Positions 24,822-37,924 of a stretch of DNA of 64,000 nt are shown here, piece after piece. The notes under the pieces were generated by a model. That model was given only the letters and a program-made list of their open reading frames with translations. It was not told the DNA's origin and did no database searches. This DNA is from Macrotrachela quadricornifera. Lineage: Eukaryota > Rotifera > Eurotatoria > Philodinida > Philodinidae. The stretch is taken from NCBI GenBank assembly GCA_022393335.1, contig JAJEKB010000981.1:247483-311482 (forward strand). Direction: 5' to 3'. How positions within the stretch are numbered: the stretch's first letter is position 1; each line of letters opens with the position of its first letter. The position numbers and the translations under genes were made by a program.

Positions 24822-26536
24822 TTAATCATCATCTAATGTATTCACATTTGAACTGTCACTGTCATTATTCGATTCCTCCTGCTCTTCGAAAGAACGTTTA
24901 TGTGATATGAATGTATTCGTAGGAATAGTATTAGTTGATGATGATGATGATGATGCTGTAGAATGAAGACGTATATGTTTATTGAGATTTGATGGATCAC
25001 TAAATGGTCGAAAACAAACTCGACATTGTAATGGTTTATATCCTGTATGGGTACGAAGATGAATTTTTAAACCATATTTACGATTATAAACCTCAAAGTG
25101 AAAAAAAATAAAATAAAGATTAAACATTTTACATATAAATATAAATTTTACTTTGCCACAAAAAAGACATAAATGAGCTTTACGTTGTCTTCCATCATTA
25201 TCTAATGAAGTAAATTCTAATGCATGTGTACCATCAAGTACACTCATTTTATATGATGATACATCATTTGTAGAAAGTGTCATTGGTTGTGGTATATGAT
25301 CTTTTTCTTTAATTTCCTCGTCTTTTTGTTTATCATTAATAATAGAATGTTGACGAGAAGGTGGAGAAGAAGAAGATCTTTTTGTTGATGAAAAATCCAT
25401 TAAACGTTTTTTTATTGGAGATGTACGAACAAATAATCTTTCATTAAGATTAATATTCATTGATAATGTTGAATCATGACATTGATCAAGAAGAACATGT
25501 GCAACAAGAACATTTAAATAATTTTGTTCTATTTTACATCGAGGACATCGTGTCGCTATTAAAAATTTTAAAAAAAAATTATTTTAATTAAAATAAATAA
25601 GAAGAATTTAATTTTACATTTAAGAAGTTCTTCAACTTTGAATATTTTTGTTAATTTTATTTTTTCACATATTGTACGTAATTGTGGAAGACTAAACCAA
25701 GCAAGAAGTGGTTCATCTGGAACAACTAAACGAGTAGTTCGAAAACCAAATAAATTTGTTTCAGTGGATTGAAATAATTCAATATTTTGTTCGTCTGGAG
25801 TACGAGCACTTTTTATTGCTAATATCCATTCTTGAAAGAGTCCTGGTCCAATTAAATGTTGATTCCAACCATGAATCTAGAAATATAGCTTTGTATGTCT
25901 CTAATATTTCAATAGTTAATACTCAAAAATTAATTTTTGACTAACTTCTTTATTTTTCTTTTTCTATGTCATCATACAATTTTCAATGAATAACTTTGGA
26001 CTACAAAAGTATAACAGTCCACATATAAATATTATCTGATTGACCAATGAAAAGAATTTTAACTTATATTGTCATAATTAAATTTTAGTAACTATGTTAG
26101 ATCATTTCAATAGATTTCAAACAAATAAAAACAAACTCGAACTCCCTAGTTTCAACAAGATATGAAATCCGATAGTTTGTGACTTCACACTTATATCTAA
26201 TAAATATCTTGATGTAAAAATGGGACAAGATAGAATAAAGATAGTTATTAAGAAATAGATATCTTATATATTTCTCTACTATAGCAGAAAATATAATTCT
26301 GATATTCTTTTCCTCTTTAAAATTTTACTTACTGGAATTTTATTATAATGTTGATTATGATCATAAAAATCCGTTAAAAGAAAATTGTATGGTAATTGTT
26401 GAAGAAGATAAATTAATGAACCTTCTTTTAATGTTGTACCAGCAACAGCTAATGGTTTTATTGTTGTTGTTATTGGAAAACTTCCATTAATATCTGCATA
26501 TTTAGCAATTGGTTTGATTATTTTAACATCCGACAT
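24822..26536 (-). CDS. PRDM13: PRDM13-like PR-domain zinc-finger regulator
   Basis: Four exons: 26333-26536, 25618-25876, 25152-25555, 24822-25091; phases close, giving 378 aa. Residues about 20-155 form a PR (SET-like) domain: LKEGSLIYLLQQLPYNF, WILAIKSARTPDEQNIELF and VVPDEPLLAWFSLPQL. A first finger follows at about 159 (CPRCKIEQNYLNVLVAH). Two C2H2 fingers near residues 280-335, CLFCGKVYNRKYGLKIHLRT and CRVCFRPFSDPSNLNKHIRL, match the distinctive PRDM13 finger pair. The protein then ends in a Ser/Asp/Glu-rich tail, without the further finger that follows this pair in vertebrate PRDM13. PRDM13 is a nuclear repressor in neural fate choice; that role here is inferred. Confidence 0.82.
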
Positions 26537-28305
26537 TTGTTATAAGCTCAGCAGGAGAATATCGAATGAGATGATATATAGTATGACCAATTGTGTATAG
26601 GTATGTGACAAGTGTTGACAGGTGAAAGAACTGATTTCTTTTTCTTTTTCTTTTTTTTTCTTATCTCTCTTTTTCTCCATTTCTCTCTTCAAATTATATA
26701 CCAATCGGATACGAGAGAAATCAAATAAAAGAAAAAACGAAGTTACTATTGGGGAAAAAGGTATTTTGATGGTGTCAATCATCAAGTATGTATGCAGAGA
26801 CATTATTTATTCAGTACAACATTACTAATAAAACAATGAATAGAAAAGGACAAAAAAAAAGAAAAGAGAAACGAACAGAAGTCATGAAACTGTTCTGCTT
26901 ATGTCTTATTACACCACTCAACTTGTTACCATAGAGATTCATCTATTGACGAGTCAAATTTCATTCAAGTGGAAGAAATACCTTCAATCATCATCTGCCT
27001 TCTTCTTCTTCTTCTTTTATTACTCTTCTATATTTTGTTTGATTGTTCCTGTCTAATAACCAAAGACAATTTAATTGGCATTGAATACATTGTCGTTTAT
27101 CGTTTTCACACCTCTGTAAACTTATAATTATCTTGTAAAGGAAGACTAAGACATAAAATTCTATCATTCGATTCAATACACTAAAATGATAAGCTGAAAA
27201 TACGTTTACAAAAAAAAAAAAGAGAAAAAGACCGCAATACAACGACAGCCGATGTTTTTCTCATCATTGATTTAGATGCTAATTATTATAGACACGTGTT
27301 GCTTGCTGTTCCGATGTATGAATTTTAGTATTTTTTCTTTTAGTATGACATCCAATCCAATGATGAGCATACTCTTGGGTCTTCTTTCTATTGTTCATTC
27401 ACCTCACTTGAACAGGCTTAGACGACAAACAAACAGCACGTGTGCGTTCTTTCTCTCTACTTAATATGTTCGATTAGCGCACTTTTTTTTTTTGAAATGT
27501 ACAAAAAGTGTTTTCGTTACTTCTCTTTACCGTATGTATGATCAGCGACTCTTTTTTTTTATAAGTGGGGATCAACATGGACAATTGTTTTGATCTTGTA
27601 CTCATCTTGCTACTATTTATTGATAGAAGAACGATGAAATTGACATAACAGATTAAATAAAAAATGTTTCCAACTGTTTTATTCAATTTTAAATCTTTTA
27701 AGATCGTTGTAATTTCATATTTATTGTTAATATTTATTGAAAAATCTTTTAATACAAATAGTCTAATTATCAGAAATGAAATCTGAATACACTTGAATTC
27801 TATATTGAACATATATGAGATTATTTTTATGCTCTATTGAATTCTAGAAATATACGCTTATCAGATTGACTCGAAACATTATCAAAAATCAATTATGTTA
27901 CATCTGGATATGTGTCGTTAGTACTTATCAAAACATCAATTATACATTGATCTCTTGAAATCTTACAGTAATTGAGAAGTTAAAAAAAATTATGAACTTA
28001 AAATTGTCTCTTTAAACAAACTATAAAAAAGATTCAATCATACTTTATCTTTTTTTTTTATTATTTTCATCTATTTGTATATAGAATTAAGTCAAATTTT
28101 CATATCTTTATAAATATATTTCTTTTTCATGAATATCCATAGTTATCATACAGAGAGTATATAAAAAAAAATAAATATTATCAAAAAAAAGAACAATAAC
28201 AAGTACATAGTTTTAAGAAATCGAAAATAGTATTTTTTTCTTCTTATATCAAAAATATATATTTTATACAAATCAAAAACAAAAAACAAAATATAATAAC
28301 TCTCA
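26537..28305. other. Intergenic, no gene seen
   Basis: Upstream side of the PRDM13-like gene and 3' side of the 3CxxC gene. Open frames at 26540-26803, 27276-27464 and 27474-27812 are low-complexity and have no splice partners. Regulatory DNA for PRDM13 may lie here; no motif was identified. Confidence 0.55.
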
Positions 28306-29247
28306 TTAATAACAAACACCGAGATGACATGCTTCGCATAATGATGAATTATGTTTTGCACGCATATTTCCTTTTCGTTGTAATAAACGTCGAATTGGTT
28401 TAATACCATTATGTGTTATATCCCAATGAATAGATGAAATTGAATTAGGAAAAAAATATTTAAAAATTGTAAATGCTAAATTTTTCATTACTCGACAAAT
28501 TTCATCTACGAAAAGAAGAAATAAAATATTTTTAACAAAAAAATTAACTTTTTATTTTCTTCTTTAAATCTTACCGAAATACCACAATGGATGAACAGTT
28601 GAATAACAATATTGACATTGTTGTGTATAAAGTTTTAATAAAACAATACCGCCTTCGTTTGGCTTCGATATATGAAATGAACAACGTGCACGCATTGATG
28701 TCCAACAATGTCCACATATATCACATTTAAATTGTGCTTTTGCATTATCTGATTGCATCATAGAATAAAATGCACTGAATGCCCGAGGACATATGAAACG
28801 TGCATCATAAAGCATAAGACGATAGTCAATATTATATGTCATAGCAGTAGCCATGATTAATCGACCAAATTCGCCATGCCAAGCCCAAGCGGTATTTTCA
28901 CAAAAATGTTTTTTATCATCATCACGTATTATTGCTGCTCTATGAGCTAAAAACAATAAATAAATAAAATTTTGTTTTTATTCTTATAAAGAAAAAAAAA
29001 ACAATATAATACCATCATCGGTAATTGTTATTGTTGATGGATAATTTAAATCAATACAATCGATATCATATTCATTAGAAAATATACTTTCATTATCATC
29101 ACTATCATCATAACTGATACCAGAATCATTTGATGTAAAACGACAAAGATTATCTGAGATATATCTTTTATTTTTATTGTCATCAACGACATGAGATAAA
29201 TCGTTTTTTCTTAATGTAGAAATTGGATATGTTTGAAATTGTTGCAT
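28306..29247 (-). CDS. 3CxxC-type zinc-binding protein (RTP/ZAR1-like domain)
   Basis: Three exons: 29013-29247, 28575-28946, 28306-28505; phases close, giving 268 aa. The first 78 residues are acidic and disordered. The body ends in a zinc-binding region with three CxxC pairs: FKCDICGHCWTS, QQCQYC and LCEACHLGVCY, plus the intervening WYFGDEICRVMKNLAF helix. This layout (CxxC...W, CxxC, C-terminal CxxC...C) is the zf-3CxxC domain found in receptor-transporting proteins and zygote-arrest proteins. The upstream segment HFCENTAWAWHGEFGRLIM...ICPRAFSAFYSMM is also found in RTP-like invertebrate proteins as far as I can judge. The client or RNA target is unknown. Confidence 0.7.
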
Positions 29248-29488
29248 TGCAAATGCAAAATCGTTAATATAATGTGTATATTCGAAGTCGAGAATAGATG
29301 GAAATGATCTGTATTTGTATAATAGCTAGCGAGATATATTTTATTTCTTTTTCGTTCTTTATTTTAAATGTCTAGGTCTCGTGGATTAAAATGAACTTAA
29401 AGTAACGAATTATATATCGATAAAAGGTATCATAGTTATATATTTAAAAAGAAAACAAACAATATATTAGAGAAATTTATTTGTTCTT

Positions 29489-30180
29489 CTATTTTTGATT
29501 TTGAGTTGAACGCGTTGTTAAACCATTATTATAATCATATGCACTTAATGCTAATATATAAATAATATCAGGTAATTCATTTGTATAAACTTCTAAATTA
29601 TATTTATTCGACCATATAAGGGATGATAATCTCGTTCTTGTTCGTGCAAGAATATAATTTGGTTGTTGTTCATCCCGAATTTCATTTGTAAATGTATATG
29701 CTTTATGTTCCATTATTAAACGTCGATTTCCATATTGAATAAAATATCGAAAACGATAGGAAGGAAAAGCTTGACCGATTTGTCCAAAAATCCATTGATT
29801 ATATAAAATATCATATACTTGAATTTCAGCATTATATACTATTAAAAAAATATAAATATTATTTAGTTTATTAAAAATTTTCAAATAAATATCTTACTCC
29901 ATGGAGACCAATTATTTCTAATAGAAGCAACTCTTTGTTTTCCTGGATAAGCATATAATTCTGCTGTTTGAGTAATAGTATAACGTGATTCAAGTCGATA
30001 AAGTAAATTCTTTCCCGATTGATCATAAATTGAAAATTCACCAGCTTTAAAACCAGAAAAAAAGTCCTTTTCAATTACATATTGACGAAGTACCAATTGA
30101 GATTGAATTTTTGGAAAGACAAGACAAATATATACAAGTACAATAAAAAACGTTGTCATTGTGTAAAACACTAACGGCAA
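29489..30180 (-). CDS. LURP-one-related / tubby C-terminal-like protein
   Basis: Two exons, 29898-30180 and 29489-29838, joined in phase 1 by a 59-nt intron, giving 210 aa. A hydrophobic N-terminus (TMTTFFIVLVYICLVF) looks like a signal peptide or anchor. The rest follows the 12-stranded LURP-one/phospholipid-scramblase-like pattern: LVLRQYVIEKDFFSGFKAGE, FSIYDQSGKNLLYRLES, IRNNWSPW, then EIQVYDILYNQWIFGQIGQ and SNKYNLEVYTNELPD. Members of this superfamily have a barrel with a buried central helix; biochemical roles are mostly unknown. A secreted or membrane-attached version is unusual compared with the cytosolic plant proteins. Confidence 0.65.
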
Positions 30181-32623
30181 AATGACATAGTAATATCTGA
30201 CTGATAGGAATAAATAATATAAACAAACTCTTTTGCAGTAGCAGATAATTTCTTTTCATAATTGAATCTGTTGACCTATATGTTCGTTTTTCATTAATTA
30301 TTTTTACAATTAGAGGAATAAAAATAAACCTTATGGAATACCAAGGATGTGCGTAATTACTACTTTTATTAATTATAATCAATCATAATTCACAAGAAAT
30401 TCAAAAAATTATAGTCATCAGAGTTGTTTAATAGAATAATATTTAGATTTTATATTTAATTATTAAAGCATTATTTTAAACATTGAATTATTATTTTATC
30501 AATTGACAATACACTCTCTATATAATATAGTTCATTATAAATAGTTTGAATTCAATGTACAATACAGTATTCATTTCAATATAGATGTAAAAATTTCTTT
30601 AATTAATCAAAAAAGCTAGTTTTTAAGAATATTATTATATTTAATTTGAATAAGTTCTGAAAAAGTTCTCTCAATATCGGGACCACAGTTAGAAAAAAAA
30701 TTGGTTTCACACATCTTTAGTATTGAATCTAAGGCACATTAATGTGCTGTTCTGTAGAATTCTTTTATATTTAGATCATTCCTTTCTGTCAATAGATGAA
30801 AACTATTGTAATATTATATTTATCTGTTTTCATACATAGTCTATGTAAGTTGTTAGTTCAAAATTGATAGATAATCAAATTAATTAATTGAACATTATTA
30901 AACTTCAATGTTTCATGAATATTCACTTGAATGAAATCTAGTATATCATTTAGATTTTGGATTTTTCATCATAATAGAAAATTATAAAAATATAAAATAT
31001 TTACTATACTCGATTGATTATCTTCGAAAAAAATGTTCAAGTCATTTTATTTATAATATTAAAGTTATTTCCTATTAATATGTTTATATATGATTAAAAT
31101 AAATTCTTGATCATTGAACTATTGCACATTGTTATAGTCGAATTGGTAATAACAGTTCCTAAATGCTAAATATCATATTGACAAGATTAATTTTCATATT
31201 AAACTAGTTTATGACATAATTTCATCATTTTCATCTTTCGAAAAATTGTAGTATATAATTGAGTATATAAAAAAGAAGTAGGTGGAATAGGCTTATGATA
31301 AATGAAAATGCGTCGGAGATCTTGAAGATAGTTAAGACAACTTTTGAGTATACGAAATTGGATTGAAGTGAGTGAAATATGCTGAGGTTCGATAGAAGTA
31401 GCTGAACACGGTAAGTGTGTGTGCAAAGTGATAAATGTAGATGCGAATTTTGCATTATTGTACACCCAGAGTCGCCGAAACGGTCACTCAGAATTATACT
31501 TACACTCTCATTCTCAATTTGTATAGTGCAAAAAAGATTTTGGAGTACACCAAGTTACAATCAAAGAAGATTAGAGTAATATCGCGGTACGATTAAATTG
31601 AGAGGAAAGTACAGATGGACTAGAGTGAAGTTTGCGTGGGATGCAAATGCAGTAACGAAGTATTGGAGTAGAGCCTTTAGCTACTTGGAAATGAATCGTC
31701 TTCTACATCTCCGACAAAATGAGAGTCTTTTGTGTGAGTACGTTTTGGGGATGTATTCTCCTGGTAAAACGTGAATCATGATATTAGCGAAGGAGAAAAT
31801 TTTAGACATAATAACTTTTTAATACAAATATGTTCACCAAATACCCGGATTCTATATTTGGAGAAATTAAAATAGAAAGCTACCAAGATCTGAGAACATT
31901 ATTTTCTACAAAACTGTATTAAGAAAATGGCTATATGGAAATTACTTGACAAACGATGATTTGGTCTATGATGTATTATGAACTTAGTTTACAAGCAACG
32001 CTCATCGGACGGCTTGCTCAGCTCTTTCTCATCAAAATCGTATTTCTGAACTCCGACAAGGCTCTTCATTTATATAACTAATAAAAACTAACGTCATATC
32101 CATGTTTTTCAATCTTGATTGTCCTTCGGTCAAGTTTTATGTAGTATAATCTCTTATTTTTATCTTATCTTTGGACCCATCGGTGAAGTGTAGACACAAG
32201 CAAATAAGCAAGAAGATAGCTTATGTTCCATAAACATTTCTCTATGAAAAAGAGAGTATAGGTCTCAGAAATTAGTCAGTTCCTCAGCATTTATACGGCA
32301 CCTATTCGACACTTATCAGCACCTAGTCAACACCTACTATCTGTTTTAGGTGCCCAGATGTTCACACTTTCCTTCTTGCCTTAATCCCATCCCTATTGAT
32401 GTATTGTATTTTAAAATTAAATTATCTATGCAATAAATTTCTTATCTTGATAATTTCTTTATAAGACAAAATGAAAAAGAAAGATTAGAACATAATGAAA
32501 AGCATAATAATAAATAATAAATAAACTGGTTTTCAGTTTAATTTTAATATAGATTTAATAAAAAAAAATCTTTTTTGAAATCATAAATACGTGTTAAAAA
32601 TAGCATATCGCTCACATAAAAAT
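30181..32623. other. Intergenic with a decayed FKBP12 copy
   Basis: About 2.4 kb. The portion 31200-32370 is less AT-rich than its surroundings and reads like decayed sequence, but no transposase or reverse-transcriptase motif was recognised. The FKBP12-derived fragment lies at 32379-32488. No intact gene. Confidence 0.5.
32379..32488 (-). pseudogene. Partial copy of FKBP12 microexon region
   Basis: About 110 bp aligns in the same orientation with 34800-34909 in the FKBP12 gene, with roughly a dozen differences. The copied part spans the start of the GWDQG exon, the short intron and the 13-nt microexon plus some of the preceding intron. The donor of the copied microexon reads AT instead of GT, so the copy cannot splice as the original does. 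No other FKBP exon is present nearby. It is a decayed local duplication. Confidence 0.8.
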
Positions 32624-34440
32624 CTATTTTTGTTTAAATAAAAGTCCTTCTTTTCCCAAATAATCCATTAAAGTTGTACGTCCAAATGCTACTGCTGGTG
32701 TCAAAACACCTCCTCTACAAAAAATAAAGTTAAATAAAACTAAATAATAAAATAAATTTTTTTTTCATACTTCACTGGTAAACGATCATTCTCTTTAAGT
32801 AACATAGTTGCACAAGCAACTAATAGTTTAGATGTTCCACTATATCCTGGATCCTGTCCTGTAAATTCATGAATTAATTTTTTATTGCTTTCTGTATGAG
32901 TTACAAATGTCATATTAAATGTAACTTGTTCACACTAGAAAATAAAAAAATCAAATAAAAATTTCTTATTTTTATTATCTTTTTCATTTTACAGCTGTTC
33001 GTGTTGGTCCTTCTTTAGTTACTAATCCAGCAGAAAATAAGCCAGGAAACTAATTAACAAAAAAAAAATCAAAATAGAAATACTATGAATTTATATAATT
33101 GTTTACTTTTAATAAACAATTAATACCAAGTTTAAATTTAGTAAATAACATAAAAAGCATACCAAAAAGGACTAGTTTAATAACAGAAAAAACTGAAGAT
33201 ATTTGAACGTAAGGTTGAAAACGAATCTAAAATAAAATTTTTTTAAAAATTCATTTCAATACTTATTGAACTTTACTATTACTGGTTTTTTATTTAGTTT
33301 TGTATAGTTAAAATATTGTGTACGTTGAACAACTGATTTATCACTACCAGGAAATGGTGCAGCCCAAACTGATTCTCCATTAACCATTGTTTTAAAAATT
33401 GGTTTTCTAAATAAAATTAAAATAAATTAAATAAAAACTTTAACAACTACCTTCCGATTTTATATTTTGAATAAGGTAATTTTTGTTGAAATAGTTGTTG
33501 ACGAATATGTTTTAGTTCATTTGAATGTGAAACACCATGAACAGCTGATTCCCATGTTGCATAATTAATTAAACCACCCTTATAACAATAAAAAAAATCT
33601 TTTTTTTTTTATTCAATTTCTTTTTAACATACGGTTGTATCACCAAATTCTGTTTTTAAAAAACTTTCCATTGATGCAATATCTATAAAAATAAAAAAAT
33701 GAAAAAAATTATTTTTTAATATAAAAAAATTTAACCGATATATACCAAGATTCTTTTGTTCACATTCTTGTCGAATTGTTTCAACACCAAGATCAGCAAT
33801 AACAGAATCAAAACCACAACTACCAATTATAGCTATTCCACGTTCTGCAGCTTGACTATCATAACGAAGTTGCATTGTTTCAAGAAACTACAATAAATTA
33901 ATAGAATATTTCACTATTATTTACTTATTTTACTTGTGGTTCACCACATATATCAATATAATGTGTACGTGCTTCAAGACAAGCTTGTACTACAGGTTCA
34001 CCATAAAGACGATACTGAAATATTATTTATTATTCATATTGATAAAAAGAAAAATCTTTTCATGTTTCGTTTACATACAGGTCCAACACAATCAACTAAA
34101 ATTTTTGTTCGATTACACATATCAATTAATGATTGTTGATTTGTAACATTTGCAACTATTGTATCAACATTGGAACTTAAATTTTCAATACCTAGAGAAT
34201 TTTAGGATTAGATTTTCATTTATCTCTTAATCAAGAATAAATTTTTTTCGAAATAATTTAAACACCTGTGACATTTGAAGCCTGTTGAAGAACTTGTTTT
34301 AATTTTTCAGCTGTTCTTCCAGCTACGCCCCATTTAAAACCAAATTGCTTTCCTTTTCTTGCCATTTCTTCAATGACATATTGACCTGTATAGCCAGTCG
34401 CACCAAAAATAATGATATCAAGTCGATTAGACATTGACAT
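32624..34440 (-). CDS. SCCPDH: Saccharopine dehydrogenase-like oxidoreductase
   Basis: Eleven exons: 34266-34440, 34079-34191, 33934-34014, 33746-33887, 33633-33682, 33451-33578, 33283-33406, 33107-33226, 32993-33049, 32771-32934, 32624-32714; phases close, giving about 414 aa (human SCCPDH is 429). The N-terminus has a Rossmann NAD(P) fold, LDIIIFGATGYTGQYVIEEM. Further matches are ILVDCVGPYRLYGEPVVQAC, HYIDICGEPQ, GIAIIGSCGFDSVIADLG and, at the C-terminus, GQDPGYSGTSKLLVACA and RLPVKGGVLTPAVAFG. A hydrophobic helix (SVIKLVLFGMLFMLF) lies about two-thirds along, as in the family. Exon 7 could end at 33277 instead, adding two residues. The natural substrate is unknown; vertebrate SCCPDH associates with lipid droplets and membranes. 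Confidence 0.9.
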
Positions 34441-34606
34441 AGAACTGCTATTAACTGATCTAGAGTGAAATTCTATTATCTTTTAATAATCAAAGCTTTT
34501 ACAACAATCATAATATTTTTATTTTATCTAAATTTTTAATCAAGACAACAGAAAAAAATGACTTTAATATTGAACTTTAAATATAATATTTTGTTTTGAA
34601 TATTGT

Positions 34607-35221
34607 TCATTTGAAATCAAGTAGTTCAACATCGAAAATCAATGTTGAATTACCAGGAATCAGTCCATTGCCAACACCTTCTTTGCCTATTTATAAATAT
34701 TTAAATATAATTTAGTTTATACGAATGACTTTATTACCATAAGCATAATCAGGTGGACATGTAATAGTAGCTCGTTCACCTTTTGACATTTGAGCTACAC
34801 CTTGATCCCATCCCTATTGATGTATTATATTTTAAAATTAAATTATCTATGCAATCATTTTCTTACCTTGATAACTTCTCTATAAGATAAAATGAAGAAG
34901 AAAAATTGATTATTACTCTCAAACAAATCACATATAAAATATTCACCCTCGACCGAGTGTAAATTCAAATGGTTTATTTCGATCACGAGATGAATCAAAT
35001 TTTTTTCCATTCGTTAATGTTCCTGTAAGACAACGATATTATTATTCAAAAATCCTCTCGATCTATCACCTGTATAATGAACAAAAACACGTTGTCCTAC
35101 TTTTGGTTGTTGACCTAATAATCCAAAATACACAAGAATCTATTTCAAAAGAACAAGAAAACAACATTTAACACTAACCATTTCCTTCTTTAATTGTTTC
35201 AACTTTAAATCCTGATGACAT
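34607..35221 (-). CDS. FKBP1A: FKBP12-type peptidyl-prolyl isomerase
   Basis: Six exons: 35179-35221, 35070-35114, 34947-35022, 34867-34879 (13-nt microexon), 34738-34813, 34607-34686; phases close, giving 110 aa (human FKBP12 is 108). The chain reads through the FKBP fold: [50 protein letters not shown] and [17 protein letters not shown]. The active-site aromatic and Asp residues of the FK506 pocket (Y in VHYTG, D in KFDSS, F in FEF, VI in EVIKGW, W in GWD, Y in DYAYG) are present. It should act as a cytosolic prolyl isomerase and immunophilin. A TTTTTGTAG acceptor lies 33 nt upstream of the ATG. A decayed copy of the microexon region lies at 32379-32488. Confidence 0.95.
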
Positions 35222-35582
35222 ATTTACTTTTTTTATAAATATGAACAAATATTCTACAAAAAGAAAAATGAAATTTGTCTATATCTTTTATTTATATATG
35301 TATATACAAAGCGAAAAAAGAAGAAAAATAATAATCATAGCCAAGTATAGACGCTAAAAAAGCCAGTAACAACAACAAACATGTCTTTTTCTTTGAGCAG
35401 TGTGAATTATTTACATGAAAAAGAAAACAGAAAAACGAACGTGACATACAACAATTAGACAAATTTTAGTTATAATAAAGAACCGGTTTTATTATTTTTT
35501 TTTTTTTGCGAGATGGTTATAATAATAATAATAATCCAGAGTATAAATATTAACAGCAAGCTAAAAAAATTATAGTTTGTTC
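35222..35582. other. Intergenic, FKBP12 leader to Smad1/5-like 3' end
   Basis: About 360 bp of AT-rich sequence with a T homopolymer near 35496-35507. It probably contains the FKBP12 promoter and 5' leader and the 3' UTR of the Smad1/5-like gene. Nothing else is seen. Confidence 0.5.
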
Positions 35583-37775
<2,193 letters not shown>

Positions 37776-37924
37776 CTTATTAATTAAATCTAGAAGAAAT
37801 AAATCTTTTTCTTTTAGTCTCTGTCGTATATATACAATATATATATTTTTCTTTCTTTTTTTTTATAAAAAAAAAAAAACATGAAGTTTCGGACAAAATA
37901 TACAAAACAAAATTATACAATATT

